DNA from: Haplomitrium mnioides
Lineage: Eukaryota; Marchantiophyta; Haplomitriopsida; Calobryales
Assembly (NCBI GenBank): GCA_049999725.1
Contig: JBNGIS010018397.1
Span: forward strand, 35,964-72,413
Direction of reading: 5' to 3'
Length of the DNA stretch: 36,450 nt
The notes under the pieces were generated by a model. It was not told where the DNA came from. It searched no databases and saw only the letters and a list, made by a program, of their open reading frames with translations. Below are positions 1 through 9,810 of the stretch, one piece after another (position 1 is the stretch's first letter; every line of letters starts with the position of its first letter). The translations under genes and the position numbers were made by a program.

Positions 1-98
1 AGCCCGTTGTCCGCGGAATTGGGTACGGTTCGCAGAGCCTGGAACAATCCGCAGAAGCATGGTGCGGACCGCAGAGTATGGGACAGTCCGCAAAGAAA
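1..98. repeat. 19-20 bp minisatellite, about 5 units
   Basis: Five imperfect units with starts near 3, 22, 41, 61 and 80 follow the pattern GGnACGGTCCGCAGAGnAT. Each carries a CCGCAGAG-like core. The array is cut by the window edge, so its full length is unknown. No coding role is visible. Confidence 0.7.
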
Positions 99-1011
99 AC
101 AAAACAAAATATATATATATATAAAACACGGACGAACCGTTGATTTGAGTCTCCCAAAGGGGGGGATCAGCTTCTGGGGTTTTCATGGATAGGGAAGTCA
201 TTGGCTAAAAGAAGAGAGAAAGACAAGCTGGAAGAGGGATGCAGTTATACAGAGAATGGGAACATGATAGTGATATCAAACAAGGCTACATCTGAGGGGT
301 GTTGAATTGGTAGGAGGGTTACAGGAACCAGTATGGTTCTCAGGTGTGGGAAAGTCAGCAAAGGTGGAATTAGGTGGTAAAGGAAAGGTGGACAAGAAGA
401 CTCGAAGTATGTGGGGAACAGACTTGTGGGGTGAATTAAGGACTATTGATGAAGTGTTACAGTTGGCAAGATGTTGGTGAGAAGGGGACCAGTACTCAGA
501 GGGCTTTATCTGATTGGATCTTTCCCAAGATGGTGTCGCTGGTTGGTAGCTAAGGTAACGAACAAAGTGAACAAAAAAAAAAGTGAAAAACGTTTATGTG
601 TCGTGTGTTGCATGAGAGTGAAGGGTTTTGTTTGTAATTCCGTTGTTCAGTTCATTAGTTGAAGTTAAGTGTTTATGGTAGTCTGGATAGGTGGTGTCTT
701 TGTCTGTGGAAGAAACATGGTTGATGATTAATGAAGATTGTTATAGGTAGGAGAATACGCTTGAGGAGGTTAGAGTTGAGGAAGGCTGAGGATGTGCAGT
801 GATGTCGTGAACCTGGTTATTGAATAAAGTGCTATCCAATTTATGTGAATGATTATGTGTTGTCATACATTTGAGTTTTCATGATTTGCTTTTCAAAGTT
901 AGAACACATCTAAGAATCAGACGCATTTGATTTATTTCAATTTCTGTTATGGGATACTGTTGCTAAGCCGGAAGACCAGCCCGCATGCCACAAGTTGTTT
1001 GCAGGTCCTAA
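99..1011. other. Intergenic DNA without a recognisable gene
   Basis: A short A-rich and (AT)n stretch lies at about 99-125. The rest is unique-looking DNA with only short open frames that have no recognisable domains, consistent codon use or neighbours. I see no RNA gene or mobile-element end here. Confidence 0.5.
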
Positions 1012-1184
1012 GCCGATCCTGGGGGAAAGAAGCACCCTCACGATCCCTTGTGTCCTGGTGGACTTCACTACCACCACGACCAAGTGTAACCCTTGATAGC
1101 CGATCCTGGGGGAAGAAGCACCCCCACGGTCCCTTGTATCCTGGTGGACTTCACTACCACCACGATCAAGTGTCATCCTAGATA
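1012..1184. repeat. 87-bp tandem duplication
   Basis: Copy 1 (1012-1098) and copy 2 (1099-about 1184) both start GCCGATCCTGGGGGAA and share the segment CTGGTGGACTTCACTACCAC. A partial third start, GCCCGATCAGCGGGG, follows. Short open frames on both strands cross the repeat, but the copies differ by an indel that shifts the frame, so it is unlikely to be coding. Confidence 0.85.
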
Positions 1185-1589
1185 GCCCGATCAGCGGGGT
1201 TCCTTACTTACCCAACCTGTTACTCACCGTTCGAAGTTAGGCATATACTACAACTACCGACCATCATATTCAGGGCTCCTCCCCCTATGCCCTAAACTTC
1301 AAGACCTAAGACACCCTTTCGGCGCCGCTATTTCCTCCGTCGGTCGCACCGGCGCTGGCTTCATTTTTCGGCCGCCCTCATCTTGCTCACCGATTCGCCG
1401 ATGGATCGTCTTTTTGCCGTACCCCTCGTTTGCCCGCACCGGATAGGCGCCATATCGCCATTTTGGCTCAGCCTTCTTCTCGTTGGACAGTTTGCGATGG
1501 ATTGCCATTTCACCACTGATGCGCATCATTTGAACCGGATCACCGACAAGTTGCCTTTTTGCCTTCACTCGCTTTTATTCGGCCCGCTA

Positions 1590-1735
1590 GGTGATCTGTC
1601 CCCCTTTCGGCTCTCCTCTGTGTTTCCTCTTGACAGATCCGCACTAAGTTGCCCCTTCGGCTTCTCCGCTCCTCCTCTGCTCGGATCTCCGATATATCAT
1701 CCTTCCGGCACTCTCCGTTTTCCTTCGGCCATACC
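1590..1735 (-). repeat. Degenerate ~49-bp repeats in LTR fragment
   Basis: Minus-strand units begin GCCGAAAGGGGG, GCCGAAGGGGC and GCCGGAAGG near 1611, 1663 and 1709. They match the start of the 49-bp units at 17446-17785 in element B, but are more eroded. A further GCCGAAAGGG occurs near 1322. Confidence 0.6.
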
Positions 1736-1798
1736 CTCGATACGTCGCTGCTTCGGGCCCTCCTCCTTGGTCCCCTGTTGGTTTCCTCGCGGATCCCT

Positions 1799-1864
1799 CT
1801 TAACCGGGGTCTCCACGTCGTAAGACGGATCGGAACCTTGCTAAGTGGGCTCCCCACTTAGGGA
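1799..1864 (-). repeat. Conserved LTR core
   Basis: The minus strand reads CCCTAAGTGGGGAGCCC, then GGTTCCGATCCGTCTTACGA, then ACCCCGGTTAA. It is homologous to 17338-17405 in element B and to a core in both LTRs of element A. Its role is unknown; it is the best conserved part of these LTRs. Confidence 0.7.
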
Positions 1865-1881
1865 AGCGCCTTTCTGCAGAT

Positions 1882-2038
1882 TTGCGGGCCTCTTGGTGCC
1901 GCAACATCATCCGTGGAATCCCGCAAAGTGCTCCAGAGGCGCCACGTTTCTGTGGAATCTCGCGGGACCTTCCGGGGACTCCACACTTCCGCCAGGATTC
2001 GCAGACTCGAATGGAAGCGTTCGATCGGCCCTTGCAAG
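1882..2038 (-). repeat. 39-bp tandem array in LTR fragment
   Basis: Units occupy 1882-1920, 1921-1959 and 1960-1998, each exactly 39 bp, plus a slightly longer unit to 2038. On the minus strand one unit reads GATTCCACAGAAACGTGGCG, with an ACGTGGC core. The same array occurs in element B at 17133-17326. Confidence 0.85.
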
Positions 2039-2500
2039 GCGCGCTCCTGCTTGCGGGATTGAGGCGTCCCTCTTCCCTGGCCTTGCTCACCCTCGTGATG
2101 ATCTCACCTCCTCCTTTCAGCTCCTGATCCTTGCTTCCCAATTTGTGGCTGTTGTAGGACCCCCGCGATTTGACTTTCTTCGGAGTGCCTTCAGATTTCG
2201 TTGTTGTGGATCCGTTCTTCTTCCTCCTGCTATCGTTTCGCCATAGGTGGCCACTCTCTTCCTTCTCCCCAGGCTTTGATTCCCGCATTCCCCTCTCACA
2301 CACGGGCTCTCATTGGCCTGCTCCGAATTTTGAAAGGTGGTCCGTCCTCTAGCTGGCGATTCTGGTCCCCTCCTCATCTCCTCTGATGATCTTGTTTCCC
2401 TCCCATGACTCATGCGCCCTGCTCTTAGTAGCTGTTTGAGGGCAATCCGTGGATCCTGAGAGGCCCTCACACTTGCCAAGGATTATTGTGTCGCTGATGC

Positions 2501-3166
2501 TTCTGATTTTGTGAATTTTGCTTGAGTGCTCCAAAGCACCGGCTGACAGAACAATTGATGGGGAAGATCCAAAAAAATTTGAATTTCAGCTCAATGAGAA
2601 AGTTCTTTGCTCTTTGGTGGTGGATGTAGCTGAGGAAAGTGTTGATCAAAGAAGGGCAGTATGTTGATGTGAGCAGAAGAATTTGGAATTAGTTAGCGGT
2701 GTGACATTGACTCTGTTTTTTTTGGAGAAATCGTGCAATGTTGATTTTGGAAAACTTGAAAAAAGAAACTACAATAGAAGGCTCCGTCTGCCTGCGCCTT
2801 GAAGTCAAACATGCATTAGAGTTCATAATGCAATTTCACTTTATTGCGATGATGGCGCAAGCGAGTATGTATTAGAAACAACAACAAAATGAAATTGAAG
2901 TGACTTGATGGAAAGGAAGGAAGCATGCAAAGATGGATTGTTTAGGTGTTAAGATAGAGGCGACCTCTTGTAGTTATTCAGCAAAAGGTCTCTGTTGTCA
3001 AAGTCTCATCATAAAGTTTAATGTGCTACCTAAACGCAAATTCTCAAAGTATCATCTAGCTAGTACACATGTTGTGACCCCGTCTCTATATTCTCTTATG
3101 AGAGTGTTCATCTTCGTGTTGTCTCATTGTCCTCGATATTCATTGTATTGTTCACATTGTTGGTAT
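2501..3166. other. Intergenic DNA before element A
   Basis: AT-rich DNA. I see no gene, repeat array or clear LTR homology. It is the original flank into which element A inserted, so before insertion it continued directly into 15207 onward. Confidence 0.45.
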
Positions 3167-3171
3167 GTGTT
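3167..3171. repeat. Target-site duplication of element A, left
   Basis: GTGTT directly precedes the left LTR and recurs at 15207-15211 directly after the right LTR. A 5-bp duplication fits Ty3/Gypsy integrase. LTR termini are uncertain by about 3 bp because the following TGT also matches on both sides. Confidence 0.65.
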
Positions 3172-6100
3172 TGTCGTAGCACAACAATGGCACTCCAACC
3201 TCGAAAAGAACAACCCAAGATCGAACCACGCAAGATCTATATAGAAATCTGCTCTTAATTCACTTTTACCGACTTTCCACATTCTTTAAAGAGTTCTGAA
3301 ACTGCACTCTATCAGTTCAGAGATGGACCTCTCTCCACTTTAGGACTGACAACCTTTCTCCACAAAACCAAACACATAAACTACTACTACTACTCACTAT
3401 AATAGAACAAAAGCCAAGAATTACTCAAACTGCATGACTGACATTTCTAGGATAAGAAAAGTTGTTGTACAGGCTGATTTTAAACAGAAGCTGAATCAGA
3501 GAAATTCCTAAGCAACCAGTTACCTAACTTTCTTGAAACCCTCAGACCAACACTCCATTGCCTACCTTCATTAAAACAACTCACTTCCCTCAAACTAGAT
3601 ATTTAGGCCACTCCAACCCAATATATCCCAGAGCTTGATGCTGACAACTCAGTTATGGAACGACCCTCCTAATCTCACATCCACTTGCTATTCTTTCAAC
3701 TACCCACTACCTTGTTTGCTTGTGAAATGCCCACCAAGTGTCTAGGCACACACAAATCTGAGCACTCCTTGCTCTACTGCAACCCACCAACTAGTATCCA
3801 CTAACTGATTGACCACAGAAGGTTCTCTCCTTAAGAATTTAACAATCTAACACACATACAAAAATATTGTGTAGAACAAAACTCAAATCAGATTTGCTGC
3901 TACCAAACACCCCACAGATCACAATCTAGAACCCAGAACCCAGACCCACCAACAAAAGACACTCATGCAACTCTTGACATGCTCTTCCCTAGTGCAACCT
4001 GACTAATTTCTTCAATTGGAACATGCATAACACTTGCCACCAAGACCTGATTTCAATTCATTGTCCCACACACATACTGCTCCTTCCAATTTCTGCAATT
4101 TTTCCAAGAGTAGGGGAAAAACCTCACAGACAAACAACAATTGATCTTGATTCTTTGAAGCACAAAAATTTGTACAATGAGACTAACCAGCAAAACAGGA
4201 ACTCGCCAACAGGCTTGTACCCCCTGTCATGCTCAACTGACAATAACAGTCATCCTAGTTCCAAATCAAACTAACTTGCTTCGCTACACACTAACTTATC
4301 TCCACTAAGTTTACAATAAGAACTAACAACTCATATGTCGTTCTTAAACTAAATAACACTCTTTCACTAACTTACACAGACTTTGCTCACCATAAGAACA
4401 AATTAATAACAATTGTTCTTATACTAATTTTTAGAGCTTTCACTAACTCTTCTGTTTCCTCTCCCTTCAATTCGAGCTTTTCGATTTCCTCCAAGTAATC
4501 GTTTCGCCTTTTTGAACTTTTGAACTTTCCGTTCGACTTCCACACCGAAACCACAATAAATCATTGATTCTCCATTTAAACTTTTCTCCTCGCTCGCATT
4601 TTCTTATCGTGAAAAACACCGATAAGTTGTCGTTTCATATATCACTATTTCGCTTCATCGCCATTTCACCAATCATCCTTCCGTCAATCTCCTCGAAAAG
4701 TAATCTTCCTAACCAAGACTCCCCACTTCATAACCCCAATCGAAACCAAATAAACTGGGGACTCCACTTCGGATCCCCACACGGATACTCAACAAAAACC
4801 CCCTTAACCGGGGTGTCCCACCTCGGAAAACAAATTGGAACCCCCTTAACTAGGGTTCCCCATATAGGAAGGTGACTTTCCGAAGCCTTCTTTGGACCAC
4901 GGACTCCCTTCAGAACTTCCTTCCGCTCGCTTCCAATTCTTACTCATTCCTTTAAAATTTTTAATTCTTTCCGATTATAGCAGAAATTCCATCGGCCGAT
5001 CACTCCCTCGCAGCCGATCGATCCTCGCTCAACATTTTCCACAACATTTCCCGCATTGAGCTCTTACGCACGACCATTCTTCCCTTCAATCCATAAAGCT
5101 CTTCTCCATTTCAATTCCATTTCTTTGATTTCTGCAGCATCGAGGTTTAATCAATTCTCCCCAGCGCATCATTCACTCAATTCCTTTTTGAACCAATTCC
5201 TTCACTTAAATCAGTCGCAGACCAATGTTCAATTTAAGTAACAATTTTTGTTCTTCGATTCAGCCACATTTGATTTTGCAAGAAGGGAATCTTCACAGCA
5301 GGCCGATCAATTGATCCTCCTTTTCCTTCATCTTTCGATTTCAATTTCTTCAGTTCAAATCTTGAATTCACAACCTCTTTCAAATCAATTTCGCAACAAG
5401 GAAGGCCTTCGTAGCATCTCCTTTCAAATTAATCACAGCCTTCACTGAATTTGCGGGAGCTTGCAAAGATCGCAACGCAGCATTCCCCTTCGTTTTTCCA
5501 TTCATATACAGATCCAATCGTCATTCGAATCATTCACATTTTATCAGCGCAACAAGCAATTTGACGCAACCTTGTAGCGAAGAGATTCTTTCCCTTCTAC
5601 AAATCTCCTCAATCAGACAAATCACAGGGAAGGAATCTTCTTGCAGATCAATCCTCCCTTCAATTCGATCTCCACATTTCCTCCTCGCAAGAGCATCGCA
5701 CAACGTTCATCGTGAGGCTTCCACTTATCCCATAAGCCTTACCCAATGAACCTACACATGTATAAAAACCTACTCCTCCCTTCTTCTTTCGAGAGGCATC
5801 CTCCTTAGGGGGTCTAAGGCCACCTGCTTACCACTCTGCCCCTAGACGAACCTAGTTCAGGGCACAAAAGGGCAACCTGTCCTCCGATGCACTTCACCTG
5901 GCTTCTAGGCAAGTTGTCCATCAACACTAGAATAGCAGTAGATAGGGGCTAGCCTTGGCTCTCAACACTTAGATTAGTTTTACCCAAAAAAAAAAAAACT
6001 TTTTTTTTCCATTGAAAAAGACATCAACTTCTTCATCACTTAGCCCTCTCTCCTTGGCCAATGATATCCAAAATGTTCCTCTAATCATTACATCTTACAA

Positions 6101-6217
6101 TTCTATACTTATTAATCCAAAACTCTAAGCTTTACCATTTTCTTCTTACTCCACTGTGTCGAAAAGAACTCATTCGAGCTACTTCTGATTCTCTATCAAC
6201 AACCGTTCTCTCACATA
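3172..6217 (-). repeat. 3' LTR of element A
   Basis: About 3.05 kb, aligning along its length with 12216-15206. The offset is 9044 bp at the left edge and shrinks through small indels. It carries two tandem copies of the conserved core (repeated AACCCCCTTAAC at about 4797 and 4838), where the other LTR has one. It contains no coding sequence; short open frames here recur with frame breaks in the other LTR. Confidence 0.9.
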
Positions 6218-6229
6218 GCCCCCTCCTCC
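6218..6229 (-). other. Polypurine tract of element A
   Basis: The minus strand reads GGAGGAGGGGGC immediately before the 3' LTR, which begins TATGTGAG. Polypurine tracts prime plus-strand DNA synthesis. The position between the pol stop (6254-6256) and the LTR is as expected. Confidence 0.8.
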
Positions 6230-6253
6230 ATCGCGCAGCGTTCTCGCAAGCAT

Positions 6254-7258
6254 TCACGAATAATACCGCTTCACTCTTGATCCATTAACTCCTATCTCTA
6301 ACACTTCCCTTGTTAAAGTCTTTAACTCCAACAATCCATTCTAAAAAATCTTTGAAACTACATAAGGTCCCATCCATCTTACATGGAGTTTCACTGGGAA
6401 CCAAAAATAACGACTATCATACAAAAGTACTAGATCCCCTTCAAAAGTATTCACCTTTTTGAGCTTGGAATCATAGCCTTCTTTCCTTTTATTCTGGACT
6501 TTTTCAGTTTCAGCCAGAGCCTGAACTCTTTCTTCCTCTAGCTTGACTAAGTCCATCATTCGCTTCAATAAACTCTCTTCATCTGGCATCTGTTCCTCTT
6601 TAGCGATCCTAATAGACGGCACATCCCATTCTACTGGTACTAAAGAATGAGTACCATAAACAAGATAAAACGAAGTCTGCTTCGTAGTAACTTTCTCCGA
6701 TGTTCTGTAAGCCCACAAAGCTGAGTACAGCTTTGTGTCCCAATTCGGCGAGTACGCTGAACAAATCTTTGTCAAAACCTTACACAACAATCCATTAACT
6801 CTTTCGGTATGTCCATACGTTTTTGGGTTATAAGGTGTTGTCTTCCTATGTTTAATCATATAGGTGCCAGTAAGATGTTGAATCACCTCATTCAAAAAAT
6901 GAGTTCCTCTGTCACTAGTCAACTCCAACGGACATCCAAACCTTGTGATTATGTTCTCAAACAGGAGGTTAGCAACTTCCACTACTCCATCTCTACGTGT
7001 AGCTTTTGCTTCCACCCATTTGGTAGCATAATCTATACATACTAATATATATCTATTCTTATAATATCTGGACACTCGTGTAATAGGTCCTACAAAATCA
7101 ATACCCCATTTCTCAAATGGAGCTAAAGGTTTTGGTGTAAGTGGCTAATGGCTACTTGTTGTTGGCTTCCCCACTCTTTGACATGGGTCACAACTCTAAA
7201 TATAAGTCTTGACATCCTTGTACATCGTAGGCCACCAATAACCTGCCTCATGAATCTT
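6254..7258 (-). pseudogene. pol: Integrase region of element A pol
   Basis: This region would have inserted the cDNA into the genome. The frame opens near 7258 with KIHEAGYWWPTMYKDV, followed by the zinc-binding CDPCQR pair, then PFEKWGIDF. The catalytic core has D in CIDYATKW, D in LTSDRGTHF and E in GHTERVNG. Spacing between the second D and E is 35 residues, matching DD35E, so the triad is intact. A C-terminal domain with GDLVLLYDSR and LHVRWMGPY follows. In-frame stops occur in the zinc-finger region (after KTYI, and after SSH) and at 6341-6343; the original stop is probably 6254-6256. No chromodomain is visible. The frame differs from the RNase H region upstream, so an indel lies near 7260. 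Confidence 0.9.
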
Positions 7259-8255
7259 TTCCACTATGTTCCGCATGGCAATAGTGTCCTCCTACTTCAT
7301 CATCGTGCAACGCAACAATCACCTTTTTAACTTCATCAGGACCTAAACAACGTCTCAGAACCTCATCAGGTCCTTTCTTATACAACATTCCTTTATAAAT
7401 TGTATATGACGCCACTTTTTGGAAAAATACTACCTCTTCTTCCTTATTCAACCCAGAAGGTAAAATAGAACTTTCTAAATATATCCAAATTTCTTTATAC
7501 TAGGGGTTTTCCTCTCTTTCCTTCTCAATTGGGAACAGATTTTCATATGGAAATTTGTCATTCAGATCATCTATCTCAGCTGGTCCTGGAATTCTAGATA
7601 GGAAGTCTGCATTCTGATGGGACTTTCCTGGCCTTACATCTACTTAAAAATCAAATTCCTAGAGTAGCAACATCCATCTTGCTATCCTTCCAGACAAATC
7701 AGGTTTATTCACTAAATACTTCAGTGAATTATAATCCACATGAAACACAAATGGATACCCCAATAGGTAATGTCTGAATTTCCTGACTGAAAATATCAGT
7801 CCTAATGCTTCTCTCTCTATCACTGAATAGTTCCTTTTAGCTACAATCAATTTTTGACTTGCATAATAAATTGAATGGTATTTCTTATCTTCATCTTTCT
7901 AACTCAATACACTGCCTATTGCAAAGGTAGAGACATCCATATAAACATGAAACTTTTTATCTCAAACTAGAGGCTTTAGAATATGAGCTTAACTAAGTTT
8001 CTTTTTTAACATCTCAAAAGCTTTCTGAGCCTCCTCTCCCCACTGAAATACAACATTTTTCTGCAACAAATCGGTAAGTGGAGCAGCTATCCAGGAGTAG
8101 TTTTCTATGAATCTTCTATAGTAGCCTGTAGCTCCCAAAAATTCTCTCACTTCCATTACTGTTGTAGGCCTCCTAACTTCCTTTATAATTTTCACTTTAT
8201 CCACATCTACTGCTATACCCTCCTTGGAAACTTTGTCCCAATAATAATCCTTCAT
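7259..8255 (-). pseudogene. pol: RT connection, RNase H and IN N-terminus of element A
   Basis: RNase H would degrade the RNA template during reverse transcription. The region opens with the RT end (FLGATGYYRRFIENY), then MDVSTFAIGSVLS, the catalytic-acid segment of Ty3/Gypsy RNase H, then REALGLIFSVRKFRHYL and HVDYNSLKYLVNKPD. HQNADFLSRIPG marks its end. The early integrase segment with EVGGHY follows. In-frame stops include TAG at 7899-7901 in the codon after SVLS (usually Gln), and two in the LLL-EFDF-VDV segment. The frame changes near 8235 and 7260. It is not translatable as one protein. Confidence 0.88.
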
Positions 8256-8826
8256 TCATCGCAATGAAACTTTTCTCAGGGTGTAGTCCTAACTGACCTC
8301 ACTTACATCTTTCAAAAGTCTTTCTTAGATGACTAGGATGATTCTTCTTTGATCCATACACACAAAAGTCATCCAGAAATATTTCTATGAAATCCCTTAA
8401 ATATGGTTTAAAGATTTGTATCATTGCTCTCTGAAAAGTAGCTGGGGCATTACAAAGCCCAAAAGGCATTACATTATAAGCATACGTTCCTCAATCTGTA
8501 GTGAAGGTAGTTTTTGGTCTATCTTCAGGATGGATACTCACCTGGTTGTAACGAGAGAATCCATCTAAAAAGGTATAACATTCTGCTCCTGCCACCTGAT
8601 CTAGGATAACATCATTAAATGGTGAAGGATAAAAATCCTTTTTAGTGGCTTGGTTCAATCTCCTAAAATCTTGGCACACTCTAATCTTCCTATTCTTCTT
8701 CATGACTATCACTATTGGCGACACCCATTCACTATAAGGTACTGCATAAATAAAATTGGCAGCCAAGAGTTTATCCAACTCTTCTTTAACTAGCAAAGAG
8801 TATTTGGGGTTTAGTTGGTACTGTCT
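8256..8826 (-). pseudogene. pol: Reverse transcriptase region of element A
   Basis: This region would copy element RNA into DNA. Visible blocks in order are EWVSPIVIVMKK, IRVCQDFRRLNQATKKDFYP, FLDGFSRYNQV, MPFGLCNAPATFQ and the catalytic FLDD (8368-8379), a normal Ty3/Gypsy variant of YxDD. A TGA interrupts the frame near 8490, between TTFTTD and GTYAYN. It shares its frame with the protease region upstream, consistent with one gag-pol polyprotein. The frame shifts at about 8235 into the RNase H region. Confidence 0.92.
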
Positions 8827-9810
8827 CTATTTGACTGGTACTGCACCCTCTTCCAAATAAATCCTATGCTCGCAAAGTTCCGCCGGTATGCCCTTTAAAT
8901 CTTTATATGACCAAGCACATACATCTTGAAATTCTGCCAAAAGTGCTTTATAAACTTGTCTTTCTTCTTCATCCATTTCATTACAAAGAAATAACACCTT
9001 TTCAGGATCTCTTGGACTTACTTGTATCGCACTATATTGTTGTTCTCTTACCACATTATGTGTTATCACCTGCTCCATAATCAGCTCAGGTACTTTCTCC
9101 TCTTCACCTACAAATAATGCAAACATATCCAAGTCGCCTCCTTTTCCATAACTGCATAAACTCCATTTAATAAATTGTTCATCAGTCCAACCATAAAAAA
9201 TAGGTTTACAAACAATCAATTCCTCACAATACTCCTCCGTTAAATGAGCAATTGGCGTATCATCCTCTTGTAACCACAATTCTGGATTCTGATCAGCTTC
9301 CTCTTCAGACTCCGAAACAGACCCGTCATATTTTCCAGACTGTTCTGAGGTATACTCCTCCAATGTCTGAGTTTCTCCTTGATATGGAGGTTCTCCCCAG
9401 GATAGTATTGCCTTGGGTTTAGTTCCAAACTGGATTTCTCTTTTTCCCCAATCTTCTACTACTTTGGCTTGACACAGCCAAGGCTGTCCCAATAAAACCG
9501 GATATGTCGACTTGGATTCAGGGTTTATGACGGTGTAATCTAAAACAAATTCTCTCCCTCCAATCATCATCTTGACTCCTCTCAACACTCCTACTAGAAT
9601 TAGTCTTCTCTGATCCGCCAATCTTAACACTTGAGTTGTGTTATCCAGGTGACTGAATCCCAATGCTTCTATGGTTTCTAGCACCATAATGTTCTTCCCT
9701 GATCCACCATCGATTGGTACATTCGTTATTATTATTATCCCACTTATTTGTATTTCCACTTTTGGAACTCCATACTCTAGCACCTTCTCTTGAACAGTTC
9801 CTGTTGGCAA
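8827..9810 (-). pseudogene. pol: Aspartic protease and PR-RT linker of element A
   Basis: The retroviral-type aspartic protease would cleave the polyprotein. The active-site segment is VPIDGGSGKNIM: Asp is present, and the usual D-S/T-G is D-G-G. Element B has the same DGG, so this is a lineage trait and not damage. YPVLLGQPWL is the second protease block. A long acidic linker (SVSESEEEADQ) and DVCAWSYKDLKGIP lead into RT. It stays open for 327 codons, the longest open stretch in element A. It overlaps the end of the gag frame in another frame near 9800, through an indel or an ancestral programmed shift. Confidence 0.88.

Larger units (their letters stand above)
1320..2500 (-). mobile_element. 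LTR fragment related to element B
   Basis: Read on the minus strand, this stretch aligns in order with the 5' LTR of element B (about 16660-17760). It starts with a stretch around GCATGAGTCATGGGAGG, continues through a 39-bp array (2038-1882) and a conserved core (1864-1799), and ends in degenerate units of about 49 bp beginning GCCGAA. No internal coding sequence is attached on either side, so it is a solo LTR or a broken remnant. Exact ends and target duplications were not found. The open frames inside it are LTR sequence and not genes. Confidence 0.75.

Noticed and set aside
1383-2479. Several overlapping open frames of 60-167 codons on both strands
   Set aside because: They lie in GC-rich LTR sequence whose homologs in element B have different frames; the length comes from few stop codons in GC-rich repeats.
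4564-5749. Short plus-strand open frames also found near 13664-14739
   Set aside because: They are in the two LTRs of element A; the paired copies differ by indels that break the frame.
9690-9720. DGG in place of D-S/T-G at the protease active site of element A as a damaging mutation
   Set aside because: Element B has the same DGG, so it is a lineage feature.
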